DNA of 32,353 nt from Streptomyces hygroscopicus subsp. hygroscopicus (GTDB lineage: Bacteria; Actinomycetota; Actinomycetes; Streptomycetales; Streptomycetaceae). Of the stretch, positions 7,092-14,754 are shown piece after piece. A model generated the notes under the pieces. It did not search any database and was not told the DNA's origin. It saw only the letters and a list, made by a program, of their open reading frames with translations. The translations under genes were made by a program, and so were the position numbers. Within the stretch, counting starts at the first letter, position 1. Every line of letters begins with the position of its first letter. Location: contig NZ_BBOX01000091.1 of assembly GCF_001553455.1 (NCBI RefSeq), forward strand, positions 1 to 32,353. The letters run 5' to 3'.

Positions 7092-8408
7092 TTATGCGGA
7101 TGCAATGAGATTCAGAAGCCGGTCATTGAGTTCATGCACTACTGGTACGGCTCGCCAGGGTTGCAGTTCGCGACCTGCCTGAAAGATGAGGTTCAGCCCG
7201 CCGCCACCTCGGTTGCGTTCGACGACGTCAATCGCTTTGCCGAGTGTACTGGCAGCTTCCTCTACCTTCCGTTGTCTAATGTACGCAAGCGTCAGATTCC
7301 CCAAAGCGATGGCATGAGATTTTGATCCCTCGCGCAGCTCTTTAGCTGTGTCCTCCAGGACTTTCTGTGCGCGAGTAGTTTCATTTAGGAAAAGAAAGCA
7401 GGACCCGGCCAGTCGCCCGAACAGTCCAGGTGTGAACATCGACATGGCGGCATCGTTGGTACTAACTTGACTGAAATGCCATTCGGCGTTTCTCAGTGAC
7501 TTTTCGCAGTCTCGGCGTTGTTGCAACATCGCATAAGCCTCGGCCGTGTGCAGCACAGCCAGTCCCGCAAGGACATGGCTGGCATCCTTAACCGTGTCGG
7601 CGGAGCGCTGTGCAATTTCTAGGCCAGTACGCGGGTTCTTCTCGCCATATAGGGCAACAAAAGAAGTGCGTAGTGAGGCCAGCCCCTCGGCAACGGGGTC
7701 GCGTAATTCGCGTGCCGCCTCGGCGGCTTGAGCGAAGTAAGTGCGAGGGGTGTCGTGGTCGGTCCTCCCCGAAGCATCCCAGACCAATTGACCCATTAAT
7801 GTGGAGGCTTCCGTCTGTGCGGCATAGAGATCTCGGCGAACGGCATATGTGGTCGTTTGAGTATGCCAGTACGCGAGTTGCCCTAAATGCTGCCCGACTT
7901 CGGCGATGAGAGCTGTAGACGGCTCTGTGGCATAGCGCGTTTCCAGGGTTTGCACTTGTTGCCGGAGTTCAGCTACCGCCAATAGATCGAGGGTTCCGGG
8001 GTTCTCCCGAACGTACGGAGTACGCGCCTTGGCCTGGGAAACAGTCACAGCCTCGAAGGTAGTTCCGCCGTTGGTGGCTCCGCCAATATCATGTGAGGAA
8101 CCCTCCCATGGCCGTTTCGGCAGTCCGAGCATTTCGCCGGGAATGCCGAAGCCGTCGGCAATACGTTCGATCACTTGTTGGCCGCGTACGCCACGGACAC
8201 CCCGGATGATGTCGCTCACGCGGGAACTCGTCATCTTGCCGATAGCAGCGGCAATGTCCGCATGGCTGGATCCTGTACGCCTGTTGACGAGGCGGAAAAT
8301 CTCCCGGAAGTTGCGGGTGGCGCATGCCCGCTGCATGGCCTCGCTCCCGAGGAGCGCATCAGGAATCGTCAGCGCGTAGCCCGCGCGTTGCGTCTCGCGT
8401 TCGTCCAT
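7092..8408 (-). CDS. XRE-type HTH regulator with TPR-like repeats
   Basis: This 438-residue protein has an N-terminal helix-turn-helix (about 33-95: FREIFRLVNRRTGSSHADIAAAIG, then SSRVSDIIRGVRG and the FGIPGEMLGL end). A long alpha-helical TPR-like C-terminal part follows (about 140-430), with repeated A-x-G-x-A/L-A patterns such as VLAGLAVLHTAEAYAML and ALGNLTLAYIRQ. Such Streptomyces proteins bind DNA and respond through the TPR part. ATG 8408 has AGGTGG before it; the frame extends to 8753 without support. Codon 204 is TTA (7797-7799), implying bldA control. It is divergent from five small genes, and the GGTTCCCC repeats in between are likely its operators. Confidence 0.88.
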   Translation of the reverse strand: MDERETQRAGYALTIPDALLGSEAMQRACATRNFREIFRLVNRRTGSSHADIAAAIGKMTSSRVSDIIRGVRGVRGQQVIERIADGFGIPGEMLGLPKRPWEGSSHDIGGATNGGTTFEAVTVSQAKARTPYVRENPGTLDLLAVAELRQQVQTLETRYATEPSTALIAEVGQHLGQLAYWHTQTTTYAVRRDLYAAQTEASTLMGQLVWDASGRTDHDTPRTYFAQAAEAARELRDPVAEGLASLRTSFVALYGEKNPRTGLEIAQRSADTVKDASHVLAGLAVLHTAEAYAMLQQRRDCEKSLRNAEWHFSQVSTNDAAMSMFTPGLFGRLAGSCFLFLNETTRAQKVLEDTAKELREGSKSHAIALGNLTLAYIRQRKVEEAASTLGKAIDVVERNRGGGGLNLIFQAGRELQPWRAVPVVHELNDRLLNLIASA

Positions 8409-8453
8409 GGCCCACCTAGCAGGGACGGAGGTGATCTCCCCAGAGTAGTCCCC

Positions 8454-8498
8454 GGTTCCCCGCAACAGGGTTCCCCAAAGTCGTTTGCGGGGTTCCCC
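8454..8498. promoter_or_regulatory. three GGTTCCCC direct repeats, probable operator
   Basis: GGTTCCCC occurs at 8454-8461, 8469-8476 and 8491-8498, with start-to-start distances of 15 and 22 bp. They lie in the 225-bp region between the XRE/TPR gene (start 8408) and the first small gene (start 8634). The third copy sits in GGGGTTCCCC, nearly palindromic. The position and repetition suggest autoregulation by the XRE protein and control of the small genes; this is inference. Confidence 0.55.
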
Positions 8499-8633
8499 GT
8501 TCGCGGTTCTGTCGGGGGTCGGCTGCCTCGAAGCTCGTGGGACACGTGCAGCGCGCCTCAAGGGTGCCCCCGCGACGGGCGAACGTCCGGGGGCGCGGGC
8601 TACCTGCACACATGAGAGAAAGGACAGGCAGCC

Positions 8634-8816
8634 GTGCGCAAGAGTAGCCACGATCACCCGAACGTGGGGACATTGGTAGGAGTTACGGCCACGGACCGTC
8701 TGGGCAGTTACGTGGGCCGGGGCGGGCCATACTTCATGCTCAGGCCCCGGCACGATGGCAAAGAATGGCAGGAACGCCCGGAAGACCTTTGCCCGGCAGA
8801 GGTGAGTCGTGCCTGA
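8634..8816 (+). CDS. small hypothetical protein, first gene of the divergent mini-operon
   Basis: The product is 60 residues and starts VRKSSHDHPNVGTLVGVTA. It looks like a small beta-rich domain (GTLVGVTATDRLGSYVGRGG, then PYFMLRPRHDGKEW). The start is GTG 8634 with AAGGAC about 10 nt upstream. No family recognised. Its stop overlaps the start of the next gene (8809), so translation is coupled. Confidence 0.68.
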   Translation: MRKSSHDHPNVGTLVGVTATDRLGSYVGRGGPYFMLRPRHDGKEWQERPEDLCPAEVSRA

Positions 8817-8973
8817 GCGTGAAGTCTCCGAACATCCCCGTGCCGCCGACCTTGAGCAACTTCAAGCCGCGTATCTCATGCACCGGGGCGAGTGCCAGAC
8901 GTGCACGCCCGACCGGTCGTGCGACATAGCGCGACGGCTGGAAGAGGCACGGCGTACGGCGGGGATGCCATGA
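8809..8973 (+). CDS. 54-residue Cys-containing protein
   Basis: Read from GTG 8809 (AGAGGTGAG in front, inside the end of the previous gene) to TGA 8971-8973. The sequence has a helical N-terminal half (AADLEQLQAAYLMHRGE) and the motif CQTCTPDRSCDIARRLEEARR, with Cys29, Cys32 and Cys38, suggesting a small metal-binding knuckle. No known family. It overlaps both neighbours (GTG inside the previous gene, ATGA with the next), a strong sign that it is real. Confidence 0.7.
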   Translation: MPEREVSEHPRAADLEQLQAAYLMHRGECQTCTPDRSCDIARRLEEARRTAGMP

Positions 8974-9128
8974 GAGCGGGCTGTGTGGAGTGCGCCCGCC
9001 TGGCGCGTGAGAAGGAATCGGCACGGAATGCCGGCGACCTGAGCAAGGCCACCGACTGTGCCGTGTTACTGAGGCGGCACCCGGACCACAGCAACAAGAG
9101 CGCTCACGCCGGACGGGGGAGGGCATGA
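8970..9128 (+). CDS. 52-residue CxxC protein
   Basis: It starts at ATG 8970 in an ATGA overlap with the previous stop and ends in an ATGA overlap with the next start. It has CVEC (residues 5-8), a charged helix (ARLAREKESARNAGDLSKA), Cys30 and two His (RRHPDHS), so a CxxC-Cys-His-His arrangement resembling a small zinc motif. Function unknown. It resembles the preceding small protein in having CxxC beside a charged helix. Confidence 0.68.
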   Translation: MRAGCVECARLAREKESARNAGDLSKATDCAVLLRRHPDHSNKSAHAGRGRA

Positions 9129-9364
9129 CTCGGGCTACCTACCGGTTCCGTAAGTTCCGACTCATCCCGGACACCGAGCCTGACGCCGAACCGATCACGT
9201 TCACCATGCAGTGCGCGGTGTGCGAGCAGACCGGGGAGCCCAGCGACGAGCAGGCCGCTGCGCACGTGTGGGCGACCGGCCACCTGAAAGCGAACCCGGA
9301 GCACTTCACCTATCGGGAGATCATCATCGGCCCCTGCCGGTTTGAACCGGGAGCGTGGCAGTGA
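9125..9364 (+). CDS. DUF7848-like small zinc-ribbon-type protein
   Basis: This 79-residue protein has the order FRKFRLIPDTEPDAEP, CAVC (residues 30-33), then HVWATGHLKANPEHFTYRE. This is the pattern of the small Streptomyces proteins I know as DUF7848: beta strand, CxxC, then W and His spaced before a final strand. The function of the family is unknown. The start ATG 9125 overlaps the previous stop; its own stop overlaps the next start (GTGA). Confidence 0.68.
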   Translation: MTRATYRFRKFRLIPDTEPDAEPITFTMQCAVCEQTGEPSDEQAAAHVWATGHLKANPEHFTYREIIIGPCRFEPGAWQ

Positions 9365-9813
9365 CGCGAACCATTCTGAAGGGCTCGGACCTGGTGCTCA
9401 GCGCCGAACGCGGGCAGGGAGCGCCGGACGGGATCTATCTCGCCGAGTGCATGACCTGCCCTGCCACGTCAGGGCGGGTGGACAGCGATCCCGGTCCCGT
9501 CGCGCGCTGGGCCATCCTCCACACCCAGCAACAAGGGCTGCATCATGGTCAGTTCCTCGTGACCGTTGAGCGTCATTGGCGCGTGGACCCCATACGCCCT
9601 CGGGACGGACACGGCACGGCCACGCTGCCCCCGATCCGTAGCGCCAGCACGCGGACGCCCGCCACACATCGCGCCCCCGGATGCTGGGGCGCCTGCTGGC
9701 GGCGCATCGTGGCGTGGCTGGGGCGATTCGCCGGACCGTTGGTCCTGACCACGTTCCTCGTGGCCGCCGGACTCGGCGGTTACCTCATCGGGACCGGTCA
9801 GGACACCGGCTGA
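9361..9813 (+). CDS. membrane-anchored paralogue of the DUF7848-like protein
   Basis: This 150-residue protein is two-part. Residues about 8-80 repeat the pattern of the gene before it (GIYLAECMTCPATSG, then ARWAILHTQQQGLHHGQFLV). After a basic linker, residues about 120-145 form a single membrane helix (FAGPLVLTTFLVAAGLGGYLIG). The start GTG 9361 overlaps the previous TGA and has GGGAG 7 nt upstream; GTG 9355 is too close to that site. The small-gene operon ends here, 128 bp before a strong terminator. The predicted topology puts the CxxC domain in the cytoplasm, by the positive-inside rule. Confidence 0.7.
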   Translation: MTRTILKGSDLVLSAERGQGAPDGIYLAECMTCPATSGRVDSDPGPVARWAILHTQQQGLHHGQFLVTVERHWRVDPIRPRDGHGTATLPPIRSASTRTPATHRAPGCWGACWRRIVAWLGRFAGPLVLTTFLVAAGLGGYLIGTGQDTG

Positions 9814-9941
9814 CCCGCTGATGACGCCCGCACGGCCGGGGATGCTCCCCCGTAGCCCCCGGATGGGGGCATGCGTGTGCCCGCCGCCCTGGGGCGGGGG
9901 CCAAGCACGGCACACGTAGGCGCAAGCCTGCCGACACGGAG

Positions 9942-9971
9942 GCGTGGGGCGGAGGGATCTCCGCCCCACGC
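9942..9971. terminator. 13-bp-stem terminator between convergent operons
   Basis: A perfect 13-bp stem (9942-9954 with 9959-9971) has the loop GGAT. It lies between the end of the small-gene operon (9813) and the end of katE (10056), so it can serve both. A weaker CCCCC-GGAT-GGGGG hairpin lies near 9857. The 242 bp here show no gene. Confidence 0.72.
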
Positions 9972-10055
9972 TGCTCCCGCGTACCACCCGCACCCTCACG
10001 CACCGGCACCGGGGTGAACCGCGTCCCGCGCTTCGCGCCTCGCGTCCCGCGGAAT

Positions 10056-12155
10056 TCAGCAGCGCACCCGTGGCCGGTCCCAGTGCCGGTGGGCGGCTAT
10101 CGCTTCGGTGAAGGCCCGGGTGAACTCCTCGCTCGCCGTGCCCGTCGTCGCGTCCGTGACCACGCCGCGGTCGGCACACACGTGGCCGTGGCCCGAGGCG
10201 ATGTGGAGGCCCTCCGGCTCCAGCGAGGCCAGGATGCCGACGCCCGAGCCGAGTGCCCCGATGGGTTTGCCGTGGCGGTAGGCGTCGCGGACGAAGCGCA
10301 TGGCCGCGCTGTCCGAGGCCAGGTCGGGGGTGCCGGTGGGGCCGCCGGGGAGGAGGACGGCGTCGTAGAGGACGGAGGCGACCGTGGGGAGGGCGCGGTC
10401 GACCGCGTAGCCGTTGCCGTCGGCGCCGCGCACCTTGCCGTCGTGTGGAGCGAGGGCCTCGACGACGGCGCCCTGGGCGGTGAGCGCCTCCTGGGCCTGG
10501 GTGAGCTGGCCGGCGTCCACCCCGTCCGTGACCAGTACCGCGATCTGGCGGGTGCGGATCGAGCCGTCGCCCTGGAGGTTGTCGAAGCTCAGCGCGGGCG
10601 AGGCTTGCGGTTTGTGGTTGTTGGCGCCCGGCTCGGGCAGCGCCACGCCGATGCCCTGGGCCACCTGCGAGGCCAGGTCGTAGTCGACGTGGGCCAGTTG
10701 CTCGACCGTGCGCTCCCGCACGTGCACCGCCTCGACCTTGCCCAGCTCGAAGCGGAAGGCGTCGACGATGTGGCGTTTCTCCCAGTCGCTCATGCTGTTC
10801 CAGAACAGCGCGGCCTGGCTGTAGAAGTCCTTGAAGGACTCGCTCCGCTTGCGGATCTTGTGGCCCTCGACCCGCTCCGCGTAGTGGGAGAAGGCGTAGC
10901 CGTCCGCGCCCGCGATCGCCGGGCAGCCCCCGCCGAGGGAGTTGGGGGAGTAGCTGGTGCCCCTGTGGATCGCGGTCTGGTGGTAGCCGTCCCGCTGGTT
11001 GGTCCGGGGCGGGACGACCGGCTGGTTGACCGGGAGCTGCGCGAAGTTGGGGCCGCCCAGCCGGATCAGCTGGGTGTCCAGGTAGGAGAAGTTCCGGGCC
11101 TGGAGCAGCGGGTCGTTGGTGAAGTCGATACCGGGGACGACGTTCGCGGTGTGGAAGGCCACCTGCTCGGTCTCCGCGAAGAAGTTGTCCGGGTTGCGGT
11201 TCAGCACCATGTGGCCGATCGGGCGCACCGGCACCTGTTCCTCCGGGATGATCTTCGTGGCGTCCAGCAGGTCGAAGTCGAAGTTGAACTCGTCCTCCTC
11301 CGGGACCAGCTGCACCCCCAGCTCGTACTCGGGGTACTCGCCCGCCTCGATCGCCTGCCACAGATCGCGCCGGTTGAAGTCCGGGTCGCGGCCCTGGCAC
11401 TCCTGTGCCTCGTCCCACACCAGCGAGTGGACGCCGAGCTTCGGCTTCCAGTGGAACTTCACGAACGTGCCGCGCCCCCGCGCGTCCACGAAGCGGAAGG
11501 TGTGCACCCCGAAGCCCTGCATCATCCGGTAGCTGCGCGGAATCGCCCGGTCCGACATCAGCCACATCATCATGTGCATGGTCTCGGGCTGGAGCGAGAC
11601 GAAGTCCCACAGGGTGTCATGGGCGGAGGCGCCGGTCGGGATCTCGTTGTGCGGCTCCGGCTTGAGCGCGTGCACGAAGTCGGGGAACTTGATCCCGTCC
11701 TGGATGAAGAAGACCGGCATGTTGTTGCCGACCAGGTCGTAGTTGCCCTCCGAGGTGTAGAACTTCGTCGCGAAGCCCCGCACGTCCCGCACCGTGTCCG
11801 CCGACCCCCGGGGCCCCTGCACGGTGGAGAACCGTACGAAGACCGGGGTGCGCACGGACGGGTCCTGGAGGAAGGCGGCGCGGGTGAACTCCGCGCAGGA
11901 CTCGTACGGCTCGAAGTAGCCGTACGCGCCCGCGCCCCGCGCGTGCACCACCCGCTCCGGGATGCGCTCGTGGTCGAAGTGGGTCAGCTTCTCGCGGAAG
12001 TGGAAGTCCTCCATCAGGGTCGGGCCGCGCTCACCCACCGTGAGGGAGTCATCGGTGTGGTCGACCGCCACGCCCTGGTCGGTGGTCAGCGGTCCTTCGG
12101 CGGGATCGGCGGCGCGGTACTTCTCGCGCTGCCGTTCCTTGCGGTCCTCCGTCAT
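10056..12155 (-). CDS. katE: large-subunit heme catalase (KatE/HPII type)
   Basis: This 699-residue protein decomposes H2O2 in the cytoplasm. The catalase core (about 20-500) shows catalytic His71 in [14 protein letters not shown], the GNN motif at 143-145 (VGNNMPVFF) and the proximal heme Tyr358 in RNFSYLDTQ. The C-terminal 150 residues form a DJ-1/PfpI-like domain ([28 protein letters not shown]), as in HPII; at the nucleophile position it reads GALGSGVG, without Cys. The length is typical of clade II catalases. The ATG overlaps the stop of the PfpI gene (ATGA), so the two are coupled. Confidence 0.95.
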   Translation of the reverse strand: MTEDRKERQREKYRAADPAEGPLTTDQGVAVDHTDDSLTVGERGPTLMEDFHFREKLTHFDHERIPERVVHARGAGAYGYFEPYESCAEFTRAAFLQDPSVRTPVFVRFSTVQGPRGSADTVRDVRGFATKFYTSEGNYDLVGNNMPVFFIQDGIKFPDFVHALKPEPHNEIPTGASAHDTLWDFVSLQPETMHMMMWLMSDRAIPRSYRMMQGFGVHTFRFVDARGRGTFVKFHWKPKLGVHSLVWDEAQECQGRDPDFNRRDLWQAIEAGEYPEYELGVQLVPEEDEFNFDFDLLDATKIIPEEQVPVRPIGHMVLNRNPDNFFAETEQVAFHTANVVPGIDFTNDPLLQARNFSYLDTQLIRLGGPNFAQLPVNQPVVPPRTNQRDGYHQTAIHRGTSYSPNSLGGGCPAIAGADGYAFSHYAERVEGHKIRKRSESFKDFYSQAALFWNSMSDWEKRHIVDAFRFELGKVEAVHVRERTVEQLAHVDYDLASQVAQGIGVALPEPGANNHKPQASPALSFDNLQGDGSIRTRQIAVLVTDGVDAGQLTQAQEALTAQGAVVEALAPHDGKVRGADGNGYAVDRALPTVASVLYDAVLLPGGPTGTPDLASDSAAMRFVRDAYRHGKPIGALGSGVGILASLEPEGLHIASGHGHVCADRGVVTDATTGTASEEFTRAFTEAIAAHRHWDRPRVRC

Positions 12156-12718
12156 TGTGCCGATCCCTTCGTCGAGCCCTTCGCCGCCTTCGTGAACTCC
12201 TCCAGGAACGCCTCGCGGAACGCCTTGAGGTCGTCGGGCTTACGGCTGGTGATCAGGGTGTTGGGACCCCCGGTGCAGACCTTGACCTGCTCGTCCACCC
12301 ACACCCCGCCGGCGTTGGTGATGTCGGTGCGCAGACTCGGCCAGGAGGTGAGGGTGCGGCCGCGCACGACATCGGCTTCCACCAGCGTCCAGGGGGCGTG
12401 GCAGATCGCGGCCACCGGTTTGCCCGCGTCGAAGAAGCTCTTGGCGAAGGCGACGGCCGTCTTGTCCAGGCGCAGGAAGTCGGGGTTGGCCACCCCGCCC
12501 GGCAGCACCAGGGCGTCGTACTCCTCGGCCGTCGCGTCCTTCACCACCTGGTCGACCTCGAAGGTGTCCGCCTTGTCGAGATGGTCGAAAGCCTGGATAC
12601 GGCCGGGCTTGGTGGACACCAGCCGGGGGGTGCCGCCGGCGTCGCGGACCGCCTGCCAGGGGTCGGTCAGCTCGACCTGTTCCACGCCTTCCGGGGCGAC
12701 GAGAAAGGCGACCTTCAT
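12152..12718 (-). CDS. PfpI/DJ-1 superfamily protein
   Basis: This 188-residue stand-alone DJ-1/PfpI domain has LVLPGGVANPDFLR (70-83) and the nucleophile elbow AAICHAPW with Cys106 and His107. Relatives are glyoxalase III/deglycase-like enzymes or chaperones in oxidative and carbonyl stress. It is translationally coupled to katE, whose own C-terminal domain has the same fold. The first 99 bp upstream carry the duplicated end of the TPP-enzyme gene. Confidence 0.9.
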   Translation of the reverse strand: MKVAFLVAPEGVEQVELTDPWQAVRDAGGTPRLVSTKPGRIQAFDHLDKADTFEVDQVVKDATAEEYDALVLPGGVANPDFLRLDKTAVAFAKSFFDAGKPVAAICHAPWTLVEADVVRGRTLTSWPSLRTDITNAGGVWVDEQVKVCTGGPNTLITSRKPDDLKAFREAFLEEFTKAAKGSTKGSAQ

Positions 12719-12800
12719 TGCTGCTCACGTCCTTCCGGTCCGGGTGTCGCGTCCGTCCGGTGCGGCGGGTAGCCAGCGGGACGGGGTCGAAACGGGAACA

Positions 12801-12834
12801 TCACGCCTCGTCGGAGGTCACGCCTCGTCGGAGG
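12801..12834. repeat. 17-bp tandem duplication copying a stop codon
   Basis: TCACGCCTCGTCGGAGG occurs at 12801-12817 and 12818-12834. On the minus strand the upstream unit encodes the final SDEA codons and stop of the TPP enzyme; the second is an exact non-coding copy with its own TGA. Confidence 0.9.
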
Positions 12835-14623
12835 TCTTCTTCCGGTGCGGCCAGAACTCCTGCACCTTCGCCTTCAGCCCCTGGCGGATCATGCTCGCCC
12901 GGTCGGGGTCCCCCTTGATGATCGACTCCACCGTGGCCTCCATCTGCTCCCAGGTGGCGTGCGGCGGGATCGGCGGCACGGCCGGGTCGGTGAGGAACTC
13001 CACGACCACCGGGCCGTCCGCGCTCAGCGCGTCGCGCCACGCCTGCTCGACCTGCTCGGGCTTCTCCACCCGGATGCCGGTCATGCCCAGCGATTCCGCG
13101 AACCGCGCGTAGGACACGTCGGGGATCTCCTGCGAGGGCCGGAACTGCGGTGCGCCGCCCATCGCCCGCATCTCCCAGGTGACCTGGTTGAGGTCCTGGT
13201 TGTTCCAGACGCCGATCACCAGCCGGGGGTCCTCCCACTCATGGCGGTACTTGGCCACTGTGATCAGCTCCGCCAGGCCGTTCATCTGCATCGCGCCGTC
13301 CCCGACCAGCGCCACCGCCGGCCGGTCCGGACGCGCGAACTTGGCGCCGATCGCGTACGGCACCCCGCAGCCCATCGTGGCCAGCGTGCCCGACAGCGAG
13401 GCGCGCATCTCGCCGCGCATCGTCAGATGGCGGGCGTACCAGTTGGCGACGGAGCCGGAGTCGCAGGTGAGGACGGCGTCGGAGGGCAGCAGCGGGTCCA
13501 GGCAGCGGGCCACGTACTCGGGGTTGACCGGGTCGGCGGACACCTCCGCGCGCAGCGCCATCACCTCGCGCCAGCGCCGGACCCCGCCGATGATCTCCTC
13601 CTGCCAGTCGCGTGCCTCCTTGCGCTCCAGCAGCGGCAGCAGCCGCAGCAGGGTCTCGCGGGCGTCGCCGACCAGGTTGACCTCGTACGGATAGCGCATC
13701 CCGATCATGTGCGGATCGAGATCGATCTGCACCCCGCGCGCCGTGCCGAACTCCGGCAGGAACTGGGCGTAGGGAAAGCTGGAGCCGATCGTCAGCAGCG
13801 TGTCGCAGTCCCGCATCATCTCGTACGAGGGGCGGGTGCCCAGCAGCCCGATGGGCCCGGTGACGTAGGGCAGTTCGTCGCTGAGCGCGTCCAGGCCGAG
13901 CAGCGCCTTGGCGACCCCGGCGCCGAGGGTTTCGGCGATCCGCTGGACCTCCTGACGCGCCCCGGCGGCGCCCTGGCCGACCAGGATCGCGACCCGCTCG
14001 CCCGCGTTCAGCACCTCCGCGGCCCGCTGCACGGCGGTGCTGGACGGCACCGCGGACCAGCCGCTGCGGTCCAGGCTGGAGGGCACCATCTTGAACTCGT
14101 GGGTGGGCGGGGAGTAGTCCAGCTCCTGCACATCCGCCGGAATGATCACGGCGGTGGGGGCGCGGCGGGCGTAGGCGGTGCGGATCGCCCGGTCCAGGAC
14201 GTTGGGCAGCTGCTCGGGGACGGTGACCGTCTCCAGGAAGTCGGAGGCCACGTCCTTGTAGAGGCTGTGCAGATCCACCTCCTGCTGGTACGAGCCGCCC
14301 ATCGCGCTGCGGTGGGTCTGGCCGACCAGGGCCACCACCGGCACATGGTCCAGCTTGGCGTCGTACAACCCGTTCAGCAGGTGGATCGCGCCGGGACCCG
14401 AGGTGGCCGCGCACACGCCGAGACGGCCGCTGAACTTCGCGTAGCCGACGGCGTCGAAGGCCGCCATCTCCTCGTGCCGGGCCTGGATGAACCGGGGCTC
14501 GTTCTCGGCCCGCCCCCACGCGGCGAGCAGGCCGTTGATTCCGTCACCCGGGTAGCCGAAGACATGCTCGACGCCCCACTCGGAGAGCCGGGCGAGGATG
14601 TAGTCGGCCACTTTCATGGTCAT
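12818..14623 (-). CDS. thiamine-diphosphate-dependent enzyme (pyruvate oxidase/acetolactate synthase-like)
   Basis: About 601 residues with the three ThDP-enzyme domains. The N-terminal PYR domain has the catalytic Glu in QARHEEMAAF (about residue 51). The central domain contains VAILVGQGAAGA. The C-terminal PP domain has GDGAMQMNG...NNQDLN, the Mg-ThDP motif. It is commonly annotated as 'thiamine pyrophosphate-requiring protein'; whether it is a pyruvate oxidase, decarboxylase or carboligase is open. The start is ambiguous: GTG 14635 and ATG 14632 are too close to GGAG; ATG 14623 gives 11 nt spacing and was chosen. KatE downstream would fit an H2O2-forming oxidase. Confidence 0.88.
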   Translation of the reverse strand: MTMKVADYILARLSEWGVEHVFGYPGDGINGLLAAWGRAENEPRFIQARHEEMAAFDAVGYAKFSGRLGVCAATSGPGAIHLLNGLYDAKLDHVPVVALVGQTHRSAMGGSYQQEVDLHSLYKDVASDFLETVTVPEQLPNVLDRAIRTAYARRAPTAVIIPADVQELDYSPPTHEFKMVPSSLDRSGWSAVPSSTAVQRAAEVLNAGERVAILVGQGAAGARQEVQRIAETLGAGVAKALLGLDALSDELPYVTGPIGLLGTRPSYEMMRDCDTLLTIGSSFPYAQFLPEFGTARGVQIDLDPHMIGMRYPYEVNLVGDARETLLRLLPLLERKEARDWQEEIIGGVRRWREVMALRAEVSADPVNPEYVARCLDPLLPSDAVLTCDSGSVANWYARHLTMRGEMRASLSGTLATMGCGVPYAIGAKFARPDRPAVALVGDGAMQMNGLAELITVAKYRHEWEDPRLVIGVWNNQDLNQVTWEMRAMGGAPQFRPSQEIPDVSYARFAESLGMTGIRVEKPEQVEQAWRDALSADGPVVVEFLTDPAVPPIPPHATWEQMEATVESIIKGDPDRASMIRQGLKAKVQEFWPHRKKTSDEA

Positions 14624-14679
14624 GTGGGTCATCACTCCGTTCGGCGGGTTCCCACCGCTTGGGGTGGTCGGGTCTCATC

Positions 14680-14734
14680 TGTTCGTGGGCTGTTCGTGAG
14701 CTGTTCTCCGGCTGTTCGTCGGCTGCTCTTCGGC
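14680..14734. repeat. five 11-bp tandem repeats
   Basis: Units TGTTCGTGGGC, TGTTCGTGAGC, TGTTCTCCGGC, TGTTCGTCGGC and TGCTCTTCGGC run head to tail in the 120-131-bp spacer between the LLM oxidoreductase and TPP-enzyme genes. The 11-bp period is close to one helical turn. Confidence 0.85.
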
Positions 14735-14754
14735 ACCGATGGGCTCTTCGGGCC

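Larger units (their letters stand above)
6100..9830. other. lower-GC accessory cassette (putative genomic islet)
   Basis: Base composition drops sharply here. Sampled lines 7201-7260 and 7381-7440 count 37 and 32 G+C of 60, against clearly higher values on both sides. The segment holds a minus-strand XRE/TPR regulator plus a cyclo-ligase-like gene, and a divergent run of five very small overlapping genes. I see no integrase, tRNA or clear flanking direct repeat, so the mode of entry is unknown. Edges are approximate. Confidence 0.6.

Noticed and set aside
6087..10055. Integration sites (att repeats, tRNA) around the lower-GC cassette
   Set aside because: I found no tRNA, integrase or convincing flanking direct repeat by eye, so a mobile element is not claimed.
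10014..13112. 1032-codon open frame on the plus strand
   Set aside because: It runs antisense to katE, PfpI and the TPP-enzyme gene, whose proteins are clearly recognisable. Such shadows are normal in very GC-rich DNA.
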